From: Humitalea rosea
GTDB taxonomy: Bacteria > Pseudomonadota > Alphaproteobacteria > Acetobacterales > Acetobacteraceae
Assembly: GCF_003253705.1 (NCBI RefSeq)
Contig: NZ_QKYU01000010.1
Location: 109,113-173,112 of the forward strand
Reading direction: 5' to 3'
DNA length: 64,000 bases
The notes below the pieces were generated by a model. It had not been told where the DNA came from. It saw only the letters and a list, made by a program, of their open reading frames with translations, and ran no database searches. How positions within the stretch are numbered: position 1 is the stretch's first letter; each line of letters starts with the position of its first letter. The position numbers were made by a program, and so were the translations under genes. This document shows, piece by piece, positions 53,276-62,200 of the stretch.

Positions 53276-54763
53276 ATGGCGCGCGCGAGCAGGTCTCCCG
53301 ACGGTTCCCATAGCTCCCCCATCCGCGGCGCGGCGCGGTGGCTGCTGATGCGCCTGCGCCCCCTGGCGGCACCCTTCCTGCTCCGCTTTCAGGCCCGCAT
53401 GGGCACCGCGATTCAGCAAAGCGGGCTTTCCGACGACATCACCCGTCTGACCGGCGGGCTTTCCGCCGACATCGCCCGTCTGACCAGCCAGATCGAGGCC
53501 GTGGCGCATGCGATCAGCCATATGCAGCGGAGCGTTGAGCGGCTCGAAACCCGCGGCGAGATCGCCTCGGACCGCTTCGAGGCGCTGCGCCTCGGGATTC
53601 CGGATCTGCGGGTGACGACACGGCGCATCGAGGAGGCCATCGCCCATGAGGCGCAGCGCCTGACCCTGGTCCAGGAGGCCATGTGCCGGGTCGAGCTGCC
53701 GCTTGTCACACGGGTGGAGGAGATCGGGCGGATGACCGCCCAACTCGTCGAGCGTGACCGCGTCCCGGCCATGGCCGCCCAGGTGGAGGAGATCCAGCGG
53801 TTGACCGCCCAACTCGTCGAGCGTGACCGCGCCCCGGCCATGGCCGCCCAGGTGGAGGAGATCCAGCGGTTGACCTCGGAGCTGGTCAACCGCAACACCG
53901 ATCTTCCCCTCGCCGCCGCCGTCGCGGGCATCGAGCGGATGACGGCCAAGCTCGTCAACCGCAACGCCATCCCCCTGCCCGAGGGCGATTTCGCGGTTCG
54001 CAGCCCGCATGGCTACGTCATCGTGCCGGGCTTCGACATCGGACTGGTCGTCTATCTCGCCGAGGGCGATGGGCATGAGATCGGCACGGTCGCCGTGCTC
54101 GTCAGCCTGCTGGATGCCGGTGACACCGCCGTCGATATCGGCGCGCATGTCGGGATGATGGCGATGCCCATGGCCCGCCGCATCGGCGCGTCCGGGCTGC
54201 TCTACGCCTTCGAGCCGAGCCCCGAGACCGCCGCCCGCCTTCGACGGACCCTCGCGTTCAATGGCCTGGACGGCCAGGTGCGGGTGGTCGAGCAGGCGGT
54301 CGGGGACCAGCCGGGCCAGGCGCTGCTGCATTTCGGATCGAACACCTCCACCAACTCGCTGCTGCCGGCACCAGGGACGGCCGGCGGCGCCGGCGTCACG
54401 GTCGAGGTCGTGCGGCTGGATGCGGCCATCCCCGCCGGCCTGCCTGTCGCCGTGGTAAAGATGGATGTGGAGGGGGCCGAGCTTGGCGTGCTGGCAGGCA
54501 TGCCCCGGCTGCTGGCCGAGAACCCGGATCTGATCGTCGTCGCCGAATACGACAACGCCCATCTGCGCCGTTCGAGCCAGACCGCCCAGGCCTGGCTCGG
54601 CGCCTTCGCCGTCGCCGGGCTCGACACCGCGCTCGCCATCGGGGACCGGGATGGCATCTGCCATCGCGTCACCGCCCAGGACCTCGCAGCGCTGGACGGG
54701 ACCGTCAACCTCGTGCTCGCGCGCGGCGCGGCACCGCGCCTGGCCCGTCTGCGGATGGGCTGA
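53276..54763 (+). CDS. FkbM-family methyltransferase with N-terminal coiled-coil repeats
   Basis: A 495-residue protein opening the surface-polysaccharide cluster. Residues 25-240 are helical: an 11-residue repeat twice (LSDDITRLTGG type), then a 23-residue repeat about 3.5 times (MTAQLVERDRVPAMAAQ plus VEEIQR). Residues 275-480 are the FkbM SAM methyltransferase: DTAVDIGAHVGMM (motif I), AFEPSPETAARLRRTL and VVKMDVEGAELGVL. ATG 53276 has a GAGGA site. The coiled coil likely sets chain length or oligomer state, as proposed for some O-antigen methyltransferases. The acceptor sugar is unknown. Confidence 0.88.
   Translation: MARASRSPDGSHSSPIRGAARWLLMRLRPLAAPFLLRFQARMGTAIQQSGLSDDITRLTGGLSADIARLTSQIEAVAHAISHMQRSVERLETRGEIASDRFEALRLGIPDLRVTTRRIEEAIAHEAQRLTLVQEAMCRVELPLVTRVEEIGRMTAQLVERDRVPAMAAQVEEIQRLTAQLVERDRAPAMAAQVEEIQRLTSELVNRNTDLPLAAAVAGIERMTAKLVNRNAIPLPEGDFAVRSPHGYVIVPGFDIGLVVYLAEGDGHEIGTVAVLVSLLDAGDTAVDIGAHVGMMAMPMARRIGASGLLYAFEPSPETAARLRRTLAFNGLDGQVRVVEQAVGDQPGQALLHFGSNTSTNSLLPAPGTAGGAGVTVEVVRLDAAIPAGLPVAVVKMDVEGAELGVLAGMPRLLAENPDLIVVAEYDNAHLRRSSQTAQAWLGAFAVAGLDTALAIGDRDGICHRVTAQDLAALDGTVNLVLARGAAPRLARLRMG
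53426..53491 (+). repeat. 33-bp tandem repeat (two copies) in the FkbM gene
   Basis: Copies at 53426-53458 and 53459-53491 encode LSDDITRLTGG and LSADIARLTSQ. They preserve frame and differ at a few bases. Together with the 69-bp repeat it indicates growth of the coiled coil by duplication. Confidence 0.8.
53732..53869 (+). repeat. 69-bp tandem repeat (two near-identical copies) in the FkbM gene
   Basis: Copies at 53732-53800 and 53801-53869 encode 23-residue units differing by Met/Leu at position 1 and Val/Ala at position 11. A third, diverged 23-residue unit follows to 53938. Near identity at DNA level implies recent duplication. Confidence 0.9.
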
Positions 54764-54768
54764 GCGCC

Positions 54769-55776
54769 TTGCGCATCGGCGTCGTCACCTCGACCGCTCC
54801 GCTGAGCCAGGGGCTGCACCGCGACCTCGCGCGTGGCCTGGAGGCGGCCTTGCGCGCACATGGCCACAGGGTCGAGCGCATCCTGCTGCCGGTCGCCTTC
54901 GGCCGGGATTTGCTGGAGCAAGCCTGGGCGTTCCGGGCCATCGCCCTGACGGATAACTTCGACCGCATTATCGCCCTGCGGCCGCCGGCGCATCTGGTGG
55001 TCCATCCGCACAAGGTGCTGTGGCTCTCCGCCCACGACGGCTATGGCGGCGTGCCGGCCGAGGATGGCGCGGCGCTGCGGCTGGCCGTGGCGGACCGGAC
55101 CGCGCTGCTGGCCGCGGACCGGGTCTTCGCCACCTCCGAGGCCGCGGCCGAGCGCTGGCGGCAGCGGGCGGGGCTGCGGCCCGGCGTGCTGCCTCCCCCC
55201 GCCCCGGCGCCGTGCCTCGCCCCCGCCCCCGCCCCCGGCGGGCGTTCGATAACGGCGCTCCACCCTGGCCCCAGCACGGCGGATGCCGGGCTTGCCGAGG
55301 TCACGGCCGCCCTGCGGCTCACGCGCCCCGAGGTCCGGGTCCATTTTTGCGGGGGCGCGAACGATCCGCTGGTGCTGGAGGAGATCGCGCTGCGTGCCGC
55401 CGTGCTGCCCCCTGGCCGCCTGCTGTTCGATCGCGACCGCCCATCGCCGCCATGGCTCGCGGCGCTGATGGCCGAGGCGCGAGCCGTGCTCTGCCTTGCC
55501 GCGGATGACGACGTCGCCCTCGCCTGCATCGACCGCGCGGCTGCCGCGGGGCTCCCCGCCATCGTCAACCGCGACTGCCCCGCCGCGATGGAGCGGATCG
55601 TGGACGGCGAGACCGGCATTGGCATCCCCCTCACCGATACGCGCGCCATCGCTGCCGCCCTGGACCGGCTGGCCGCCGAGCCGGCCTGGGCCGCCGCCAT
55701 GGGGGAGGCCGCGGCACAAGCCCTGGCCGCCCGCCCAGGCTGGGATGCCGTGCTCGATGCGATGCTCGGCGCATGA
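54769..55776 (+). CDS. Glycosyltransferase family 4-like protein
   Basis: A 335-residue GT-B fold protein. TTG 54769 follows the methyltransferase stop by five bases; no ATG fits. Residues 1-160 are the N-domain (MRIGVVTSTAPLSQGLHRDL) and the rest the C-domain, with VHFCGGANDPLVLEE and AAGLPAIVNRD. An HDGYGG segment and a proline-rich hinge near 165-180 are visible. The EX7E motif is weak (no E-G-F-G), so nucleotide-sugar use is uncertain. It acts with the next two transferases in building a glycan. Confidence 0.75.
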   Translation: MRIGVVTSTAPLSQGLHRDLARGLEAALRAHGHRVERILLPVAFGRDLLEQAWAFRAIALTDNFDRIIALRPPAHLVVHPHKVLWLSAHDGYGGVPAEDGAALRLAVADRTALLAADRVFATSEAAAERWRQRAGLRPGVLPPPAPAPCLAPAPAPGGRSITALHPGPSTADAGLAEVTAALRLTRPEVRVHFCGGANDPLVLEEIALRAAVLPPGRLLFDRDRPSPPWLAALMAEARAVLCLAADDDVALACIDRAAAAGLPAIVNRDCPAAMERIVDGETGIGIPLTDTRAIAAALDRLAAEPAWAAAMGEAAAQALAARPGWDAVLDAMLGA

Positions 55777-56810
55777 GGGTCCTCGTCCTCAACGCCATGG
55801 TGCCCTTCGTCTGGGGCGGGGCCGAGGCGCTGGCCGACAACCTTGTACGCAACCTGCGCGCGGCCGGGGTCGAGGCGGAACAGCTTCGCATCCCCTTCCA
55901 GTGGTATCCGGCCGAACGGCTGCTGGATGAGATGCTGGCGATGCGCTGCCTGCGGCTGGAGGGGGTGGACCGCGTCATCGGGCTGAAATTCCCGAGCTAC
56001 CTGGTGCCGCACCCGAACAAGGTGATGTGGCTGATCCACCAGCATCGCCAGGCTTACGACCTTTGGGACAGCGGGCAGTCCGAGTTGCTGCAGTTCGAGC
56101 GTGGGCCGGTGATCCGCCACGCCATCCGTGCCGCCGATACCACGAGCTTCGCGGGCTGCCGGGCGCTGTACACGATCGCGAGCAATGTCGCGGACCGGCT
56201 GCGCCGCTACAACGGCCTCGCGGCCGAAGTCATGCACATGCCGCTGAACGAGCCGGAACGCTATCCGGGCGGGGAATACGGCGGCTATATCCTGGCCGCC
56301 GGGCGCCTTGCCGGGAACAAGCGCCACGAGTTGCTGATCCGGGCCATGGTGCATGTGCGCGCGCCCATTCGCCTCGTCGTCGCCGGGCCGGCGGATTTGC
56401 CCGGCACCGCCGACCGGCTGCGCGGCCTTGCGGAAACCCTCGGCGTCGCCGACCGGGTGACGGTGGATGCCCGCTTCCTGCCGGTCGAGGAGCTGGCCGG
56501 GCTGATGAACAACGCCTTGGCCGCCGCCTATGTCCCGAGCGACGAGGATGCCATCGGCTATGTCACGATGGAGGCCTGCCAGGCCGCCAAGGCGGTGATC
56601 GCCTGCACCGATTCCGGCGGGCTGCTGGAGTTGCTGGAGGATGGTGTGACCGGCTTCGTGGTGCCGCCCGATCCGGTCGAGCTGGCCGCCGCCATCGACC
56701 GCCTCGCCTCCGATCCCGCCCTGGCCCGCCGACTTGGGCAGCAGGCGCGGGCGGTGTTCGAGGCGCGGGACATCAACTGGCGCTCCATCGTGCCGAAGCT
56801 GTTGGCCTAG
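55773..56810 (+). CDS. Glycosyltransferase family 4
   Basis: A 345-residue GT4 enzyme. Its start overlaps the previous stop (ATGA). The N-domain starts MRVLVLNAMVPFVWGGAEAL, and the C-domain has GYILAAGRLAGNKRHELLI and SDEDAIGYVTMEACQAAKAVIAC, a variant of the EX7E motif with E at both ends. It transfers a hexose or deoxyhexose from a nucleotide donor to a lipid- or glycan-linked acceptor. Sugar unknown. Confidence 0.9.
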   Translation: MRVLVLNAMVPFVWGGAEALADNLVRNLRAAGVEAEQLRIPFQWYPAERLLDEMLAMRCLRLEGVDRVIGLKFPSYLVPHPNKVMWLIHQHRQAYDLWDSGQSELLQFERGPVIRHAIRAADTTSFAGCRALYTIASNVADRLRRYNGLAAEVMHMPLNEPERYPGGEYGGYILAAGRLAGNKRHELLIRAMVHVRAPIRLVVAGPADLPGTADRLRGLAETLGVADRVTVDARFLPVEELAGLMNNALAAAYVPSDEDAIGYVTMEACQAAKAVIACTDSGGLLELLEDGVTGFVVPPDPVELAAAIDRLASDPALARRLGQQARAVFEARDINWRSIVPKLLA

Positions 56811-56814
56811 CCCC

Positions 56815-58077
56815 ATGCGCATCGCACTCGTCACCCCCTACAACCAGCGTTCGGCGATTTCCTCCTGGGCGCGGCTTGTCGCCTTCGAACTGCATCAGCG
56901 CGGCCATGAGGTGACGATCATCCGCGCCGAGAGCATGGAGCCCTCGATGGATGCGCCGCTGGCGCTGCCGCCGCTGGACGCGCCGGGCGCCATCGTGGCG
57001 GGCTGCGACATCGAGCCCGCGCAGCTGGTCGCGGAGCATGACGCCATCCTCTACGCGCTCGGCAATCATTTCGGCCATCATGGCGAAGTGCCGCGGCTGT
57101 TGCTGGATGCCCCGGGCGTCGTGGTGCTGCACGACACCGACATGAGCGACTTCCGCAACGGATGGGCCTTCCTCCGTGGCGAGTCCGAGGCGCCGCCCGC
57201 GGCTCTCTCCCCCGAGGCGCTGCTGGGATGGTTCGCGGCCCGCGCGACCGGCGCCGTGGTCCATGCCAACTTCTATGCCGCCGCGGTTCGCCAATTCGCC
57301 CGCGGCCCGGTCGCGGTGCTCAGGCTGTCCTTCCCCGACCTCGAGGTGCCGCCCCCCCGCGCGCGCAAAGCCGACGCCCCGCTGATCGTGGCGACCATCG
57401 GCGACGCCAATGCCAACAAACGGCACGACATCGTGGTGGAAGCGATCGGCCAGAGCGACATGCTCCGGGGCAGCCTCCGCTACCGCATCCTCGGCCATGC
57501 CCAGCCGGAGCGGATGGCCGAGCTATCCGCACGGGCGGAGGCGCTCGGCGTCGAGATCGATTTTTCCGGCTGGCTGTCCCACGCGGATCTGCAAGCGGCG
57601 GTGGCCGAGGCCGATGTCCTCTGCTGCCTGCGCTGGCCGGTGACGGAGGGCTCGTCCGGCTCGGCGATCCTCGGGCTGCTGTCCGGCCGGCCGGTGATCG
57701 TGCCCGACGTCGGCTCCTTCCGCGATCTGCCCGACCGGTTCGTGATGCGCGTGCCGGCGGGCGACGAATTCGAGGCCGTGACGCGGCATCTGTCGATCAT
57801 GCTGCGACACCCCGAGGTCGGGCCCGCGCTGGGTGCCTCCGCCCGGGCCTGGGCGCGTGAGACCTTCCACCCCGCGCATTATGCGGATGGGGTGCTGGCG
57901 CTGCTGGCGCGAATTGAGGCCGACCGGCCCATGACCGCCTTGATGGGCCATCTGCGCGCCGAGGCACGCGAATTCGGGCTGGCGGCGAGCGACCCGCTGG
58001 TCCTGCGGGCCTGGCGGGATGCGACGCGCGCCTTTGGCAGCGTCGGAGACGGCGGCGATGGGCTATCGGCCGACTGA
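56815..58077 (+). CDS. Glycosyltransferase family 4
   Basis: A 420-residue GT-B protein starting MRIALVTPYNQRSAISSWAR; ATG 56815 lies four bases after the previous stop. Longer open frame is an artefact. IVATIGDANANKRHDIVVEAI marks the C-domain, and LLCCLRWPVTEGSSGSAILGLLSGRPVIV-like sequence (EGSSGSAIL) replaces the usual EGFGLxxxE, with no second Glu. The C-terminal helix region is longer than usual. It is part of the same row. Confidence 0.85.
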   Translation: MRIALVTPYNQRSAISSWARLVAFELHQRGHEVTIIRAESMEPSMDAPLALPPLDAPGAIVAGCDIEPAQLVAEHDAILYALGNHFGHHGEVPRLLLDAPGVVVLHDTDMSDFRNGWAFLRGESEAPPAALSPEALLGWFAARATGAVVHANFYAAAVRQFARGPVAVLRLSFPDLEVPPPRARKADAPLIVATIGDANANKRHDIVVEAIGQSDMLRGSLRYRILGHAQPERMAELSARAEALGVEIDFSGWLSHADLQAAVAEADVLCCLRWPVTEGSSGSAILGLLSGRPVIVPDVGSFRDLPDRFVMRVPAGDEFEAVTRHLSIMLRHPEVGPALGASARAWARETFHPAHYADGVLALLARIEADRPMTALMGHLRAEAREFGLAASDPLVLRAWRDATRAFGSVGDGGDGLSAD

Positions 58078-58167
58078 GCCGGTCCCAAGGGGGCGGCGGA
58101 TTGCCTGCGCCCTTCCAAAAACACATTCGTGGCGCTACTTTGTAACCTTCTCGTCCCACGGATCAGT

Positions 58168-58746
58168 ATGTCATTGGTGGACACCACAGCGAACCAAGAT
58201 AAACACATGCTTCTGCGTGTGCTTGGGCATGTAAAAAATGGCTTCTATATAGAATCAGGGCGGTTCGAAGCCAATTTCCTTTCGATGTCGGACATTCTGT
58301 ATGGGCGGGGATGGCGGGGACTCAGCCTGGCGGGGGATCCTGCGGCATGCAGGGCCACCATGCGGGAGCCGCCGCTTGACACCACCCTGGCAGGGATGGC
58401 GGCGACGCAGGGTGCCGAGGCCCTCACACTTGCCCAAGCTTGTGCGACCCGCCATCGCGAGGGCCCGATTCATCTCTTGCGGATTGACGCGACGAGCGAC
58501 GTCCTCGCCGGGCTGGATTTGATCCACTGCCGACCGTGGGTCGTCCTGGCCGAGGCATGGCAGGCGCCCTCGCTCCCCGCATGGGAACCGCTTCTGACAA
58601 GCCAGGGCTACCGTTTCCTCGGGTCCAGCGGCGCGCGCCGCATGTATCTCGCCGAGGAGCACGCGGAGCTGGCGGAGGCCACAGCAGGGCGTGGCCCCCA
58701 CGCCGGCCCCGGCCGCGCAGGGCGCCGGATTGCAGGAAACCCATGA
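58168..58746 (+). CDS. Degenerate FkbM-like methyltransferase domain protein
   Basis: A 192-residue protein whose order of motifs follows FkbM proteins: GFYIESGRFEANFLSMSDILYGRGWRG, then IHLLRIDATSDVLAGLDL, PWVVLAEAWQ and YRFLGSSGARRMYLAEEH. The SAM motif normally reading DVGAN is ESGRF, and the DVEG of motif II is DATSD, so cofactor binding is doubtful. About 100 central residues of the usual domain are missing. ATG 58168 has GGATC upstream. The 5' end and the 90 bases before it are notably AT-rich for the window. It may be an inactive relic or a partner protein. Confidence 0.6.
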   Translation: MSLVDTTANQDKHMLLRVLGHVKNGFYIESGRFEANFLSMSDILYGRGWRGLSLAGDPAACRATMREPPLDTTLAGMAATQGAEALTLAQACATRHREGPIHLLRIDATSDVLAGLDLIHCRPWVVLAEAWQAPSLPAWEPLLTSQGYRFLGSSGARRMYLAEEHAELAEATAGRGPHAGPGRAGRRIAGNP

Positions 58747-58792
58747 GCGCCCTGCCCTGTTGCAGGGGCTGGGTCCCGCAACCGAGGCAAAG

Positions 58793-59233
58793 GTGAAGCT
58801 AACCACAGCCTACCGTAGCTGGCGCGCCACCGGACCATTTCGCGCATTGGGTCGCGGTGCCGCGCGCGGCATGGCCGCGGCGCGACGGCTGGTTCGGGGC
58901 GAGGCGCCGCGGCCGGGCCTCAAGGATCTGGCACGCTGGCTGTTCCACCGGGCCATGCGCGCCCTGTTGCTGGTGCCTGGCGTGCGGCGAGGCGCGCGGC
59001 GCGTCTGGGCCGTGCTGCCCGGGCCGGTGGAATGGTTCGTGGTGCGCTTCCGTGCCTATGAGCGCCGCGCGAGCCAGCCGCGCCCCGCCCCGCCGGCAAG
59101 CCTGGAGGTGCTGAAGGCGGCCCTGGCGGCCGGCCAGGTATCCGGCCTCGACCTCAGCGAGGATGAGTTGCGCCTCTATCGCCACTTCGCCACCGCCGGC
59201 TTCGCCGGCCGTCATCGCGCGCCACGCGGATGA
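58793..59233 (+). CDS. Hypothetical basic protein in glycosyltransferase cluster
   Basis: A 146-residue Arg-rich protein I cannot assign. GTG 58793 with GAGG is preferred to GTG 58691, which would overlap the previous gene by 56 bases. It has a hydrophobic/basic helix (about 45-80) that could lie on the membrane, then a C-terminal SEDELRLYRHFATAGF segment. It might be the displaced 3' part of the preceding FkbM-like gene, joined originally in one frame. Function unknown. Confidence 0.5.
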   Translation: MKLTTAYRSWRATGPFRALGRGAARGMAAARRLVRGEAPRPGLKDLARWLFHRAMRALLLVPGVRRGARRVWAVLPGPVEWFVVRFRAYERRASQPRPAPPASLEVLKAALAAGQVSGLDLSEDELRLYRHFATAGFAGRHRAPRG

Positions 59234-59272
59234 GCCGCCGCCCCCAGACATACGCAGGGAAGCCGTAGAAAA

Positions 59273-62200
59273 ATGCGCCTCGTCATCGATCTGCAAGGCG
59301 CGCAGGGCAGCAGCCGCGCGCGCGGGATCGGCCGCTTCTCCCGCGAGCTTGCCCTTGCAATGGCGCGGGAGCCGCGAGGGCATGAGTGCCTCATCGCCAT
59401 CAGCGGCGCGATGATGGATACCGCGGAAGAGCTTGTGGCCAGCTTCGGCACCGTGGTGCCGCATGCCCAGATCAAGCTGTGGCATCCCCCGCGCGGCACC
59501 GCGGCACTGGCCGCCTCCCCGCTGCGGCCCTTCGCCGAAACCCTGCGCGCCCAGTTCCTGGCCTCGCTCCGCCCCGACCTCGTGCATGTCACCAGCCTGT
59601 TCGAAGGGCTGGGCGATGATGTGCTGAGCCTGCAGCCGGCGGAGCTGGAGCGCCTGCCGGTGGTGGCGACCTGCTACGATCTGATCCCGCTGATCCGGCA
59701 CGAGGCCTATTTCGGCCCGCCGGGACCCATCTCGGACGGGGCCCGCTGGTATTACCGCTGCGCGCAGGAAATGGCGCTGTCCGAGGGCCTGCTGGCGATT
59801 TCGGACTCCAGCCGGCAGGAGGCGATCCGCCATTTGCCCTTCGCGCCGGAGCGGGTGTTCAACATCCAGGCCGGCATCAGCCCGACATTCCGCCCCGCCG
59901 CGCTGACGCCGGACGCCCGCGCGGCGCTGCTGCGACGCTACGGCTTGCAGGAGGAGTTCATCCTCTTCCTTGGGGCCGGGGATATCCGCAAGAACGAGGC
60001 CGGGCTGATCGCCGCCTACGGCCGCCTTCCCGCCGCGCTGCGCCAGCGCCACCAACTGCTCATCGTGGGCAAGATGGCGCCGGATGCGCTGCGCAAGCTG
60101 GCGAGCAGCCTGGATATCCCCTTCGAGAGCTTCGTCATCATCCCCTTCGTGGAGGAGGGTGACCTCACCGCGCTGTATTCGACCTGCGCGCTCTTCGTCT
60201 TTCCCTCGCTGCACGAGGGCTTCGGGTTGCCGGTGGCCGAGGCCATGGCCTGCGGCGCGCCCACCATCGCCAGCAACACCACCAGCCTGCCCGAGGTGAT
60301 CGGCCGGGACGACGCCACCTTCGACCCCAACGACCCCGACGCCATCGCCGCCTGCATGCGGAAGGTGCTGGAAAACCCCGCCTTCCGCGCCGAGCTTGCC
60401 GCCTTCGGGCCCGGGCAGGCCGCGCGCTTCACCTGGCGATCCAGCGCCGCACGCGCCTGGGACGCGATGGAGGCGATCCACGCGAGGCGCGAGGCGCATC
60501 AGGCGTTGCCCCGGGCGGCGGTGCTGCGCCCCCGGCCCAGCCTCGCCTTCGTCTCGCCGCTGCCGCCGCAGAACAGCGGGATCGCCGATTACAGCCGCGA
60601 ATTGCTGCCGAGCCTCGCCTACCACTACGACATCACGCTGGTCACCGAGACGCCCATCGCCGATACGCGGCTCCAGGCGGGCTTTGCGCGCCTCGATCCC
60701 GCGCAGTTCCTGCAGGAGTCGGGACGCTTCGACCGGGTGCTCTATCAGCTCGGCAATTCCAGCTTTCACCGCTTCCAGATCGAGGATCTGCTGCCGAACT
60801 GCCCGGGCATGGTCGTGCTGCACGATGCCTATTTGTCGAACTACGTCGATTGGCTCGCGCATGAACGCGGGCGTCCCGATGACTTCCGCATCGCGCTGCT
60901 GCAATCGCACGGCTATCCCGCCCTGCGCTTCGACACCGAGCACGGGCGCCAAGCAGCGCTGGCCACCTATCCCTGCAGCCTGCCCGTGCTGCAGGATTCC
61001 CTCGGCCTCATCCAGCATTCGCATCATGGCGTTGACGTGCTGCGCCGCCACTTCGGCGCCGGGGCGGCCGATGGCATCGCCGTCATCCCGCATCTGCGGA
61101 CCGACCGCGACTGGCCCGGTCGCGCCGAGGCGCGGGCCATGCTGGGCCTGGCGGAGGACGCCTTCGTGGTGTGCAGCTTCGGCGTCGTCACGCCGCTGAA
61201 GTGCCCCGGGCTGCTGGCCGAGGCATGGCGCCGCTCGGGTCTGGTCGGGCGGCTGGTCTTCGTCGGCGATGCGCCGCAGGAGCTGCGGCAGGAACTGGCC
61301 GATCCCGAGGCCGGCATCCAGTTCACCGGGCGCGTGGGACGGGAGGCGTATGACGCCTGGCTGGCCTGTGCCGATCTCGCCGTGCAATGGCGTCTGGGAT
61401 CGCGGGGGGAAAGTTCCGGTGCCGTCGCCGACGTCCTGATCGCGGGGGTCCCGCTCGTTTGCAACCGCCACGGCTCGGCCGCCGAATTGCCCGAGCCGGT
61501 GGCTTTGGGGCTGCCGGAGGAGGCGGATGCCGCGGCCCTGGCCATGGCGCTGACCGCCCTGCGCGACGATCCGGCCCGCCGGGCGCAGCTTGGTGCCGCG
61601 GGCCGCGCCTATGCGCTGCGGGATCTTGCCCCGGATGCGATCGCCGCGCGCTACCGGGATGCGATCGAGGCCGCCTATTCGGGGCTGCACCCGGCCAGCG
61701 TGGCCCAGCGCATGGCCGACCAGGCGCAGGCCACGGTGAGCGAGGCGGGCGGCCTGCTCGCCGCCTCCCGCGCCATAGGGCGCAGCTTCCCGCAGCCCTG
61801 GCGGGCCGGCGGGCGGCCACGGCTGTTGATCGACATGTCGGAGCTGGCACGCCGCGACCATGGCACCGGCATCCAGCGGGTGGTGCGCGAGATCGGCCGG
61901 CGGGTGCTTGAGCAACAGCCCGGCGGTTGGCGGGGCGAAGCGGTGCGGGTCGAGGCCGGGCGCCTGCGGCGGACCCATGCGGTGCCGCTGCGCCTCCTGG
62001 ACCACGCGCCGCTGAACATCCCGGAGACCCCGCTGGATGCCGGCGAGGGCGACCTGCTGCTCTGCATCGACGTGAATGCGGAGCTCACGGAGGAGGAATA
62101 CGCCGAATTGCGTCGCCTCCGCCTCGGCGGCATGCGGATCGTGCTGGTGATCTACGACCTGCTGCCGATGCGCCATCCGGAGCTGTTCCCGGAGGAGGTC

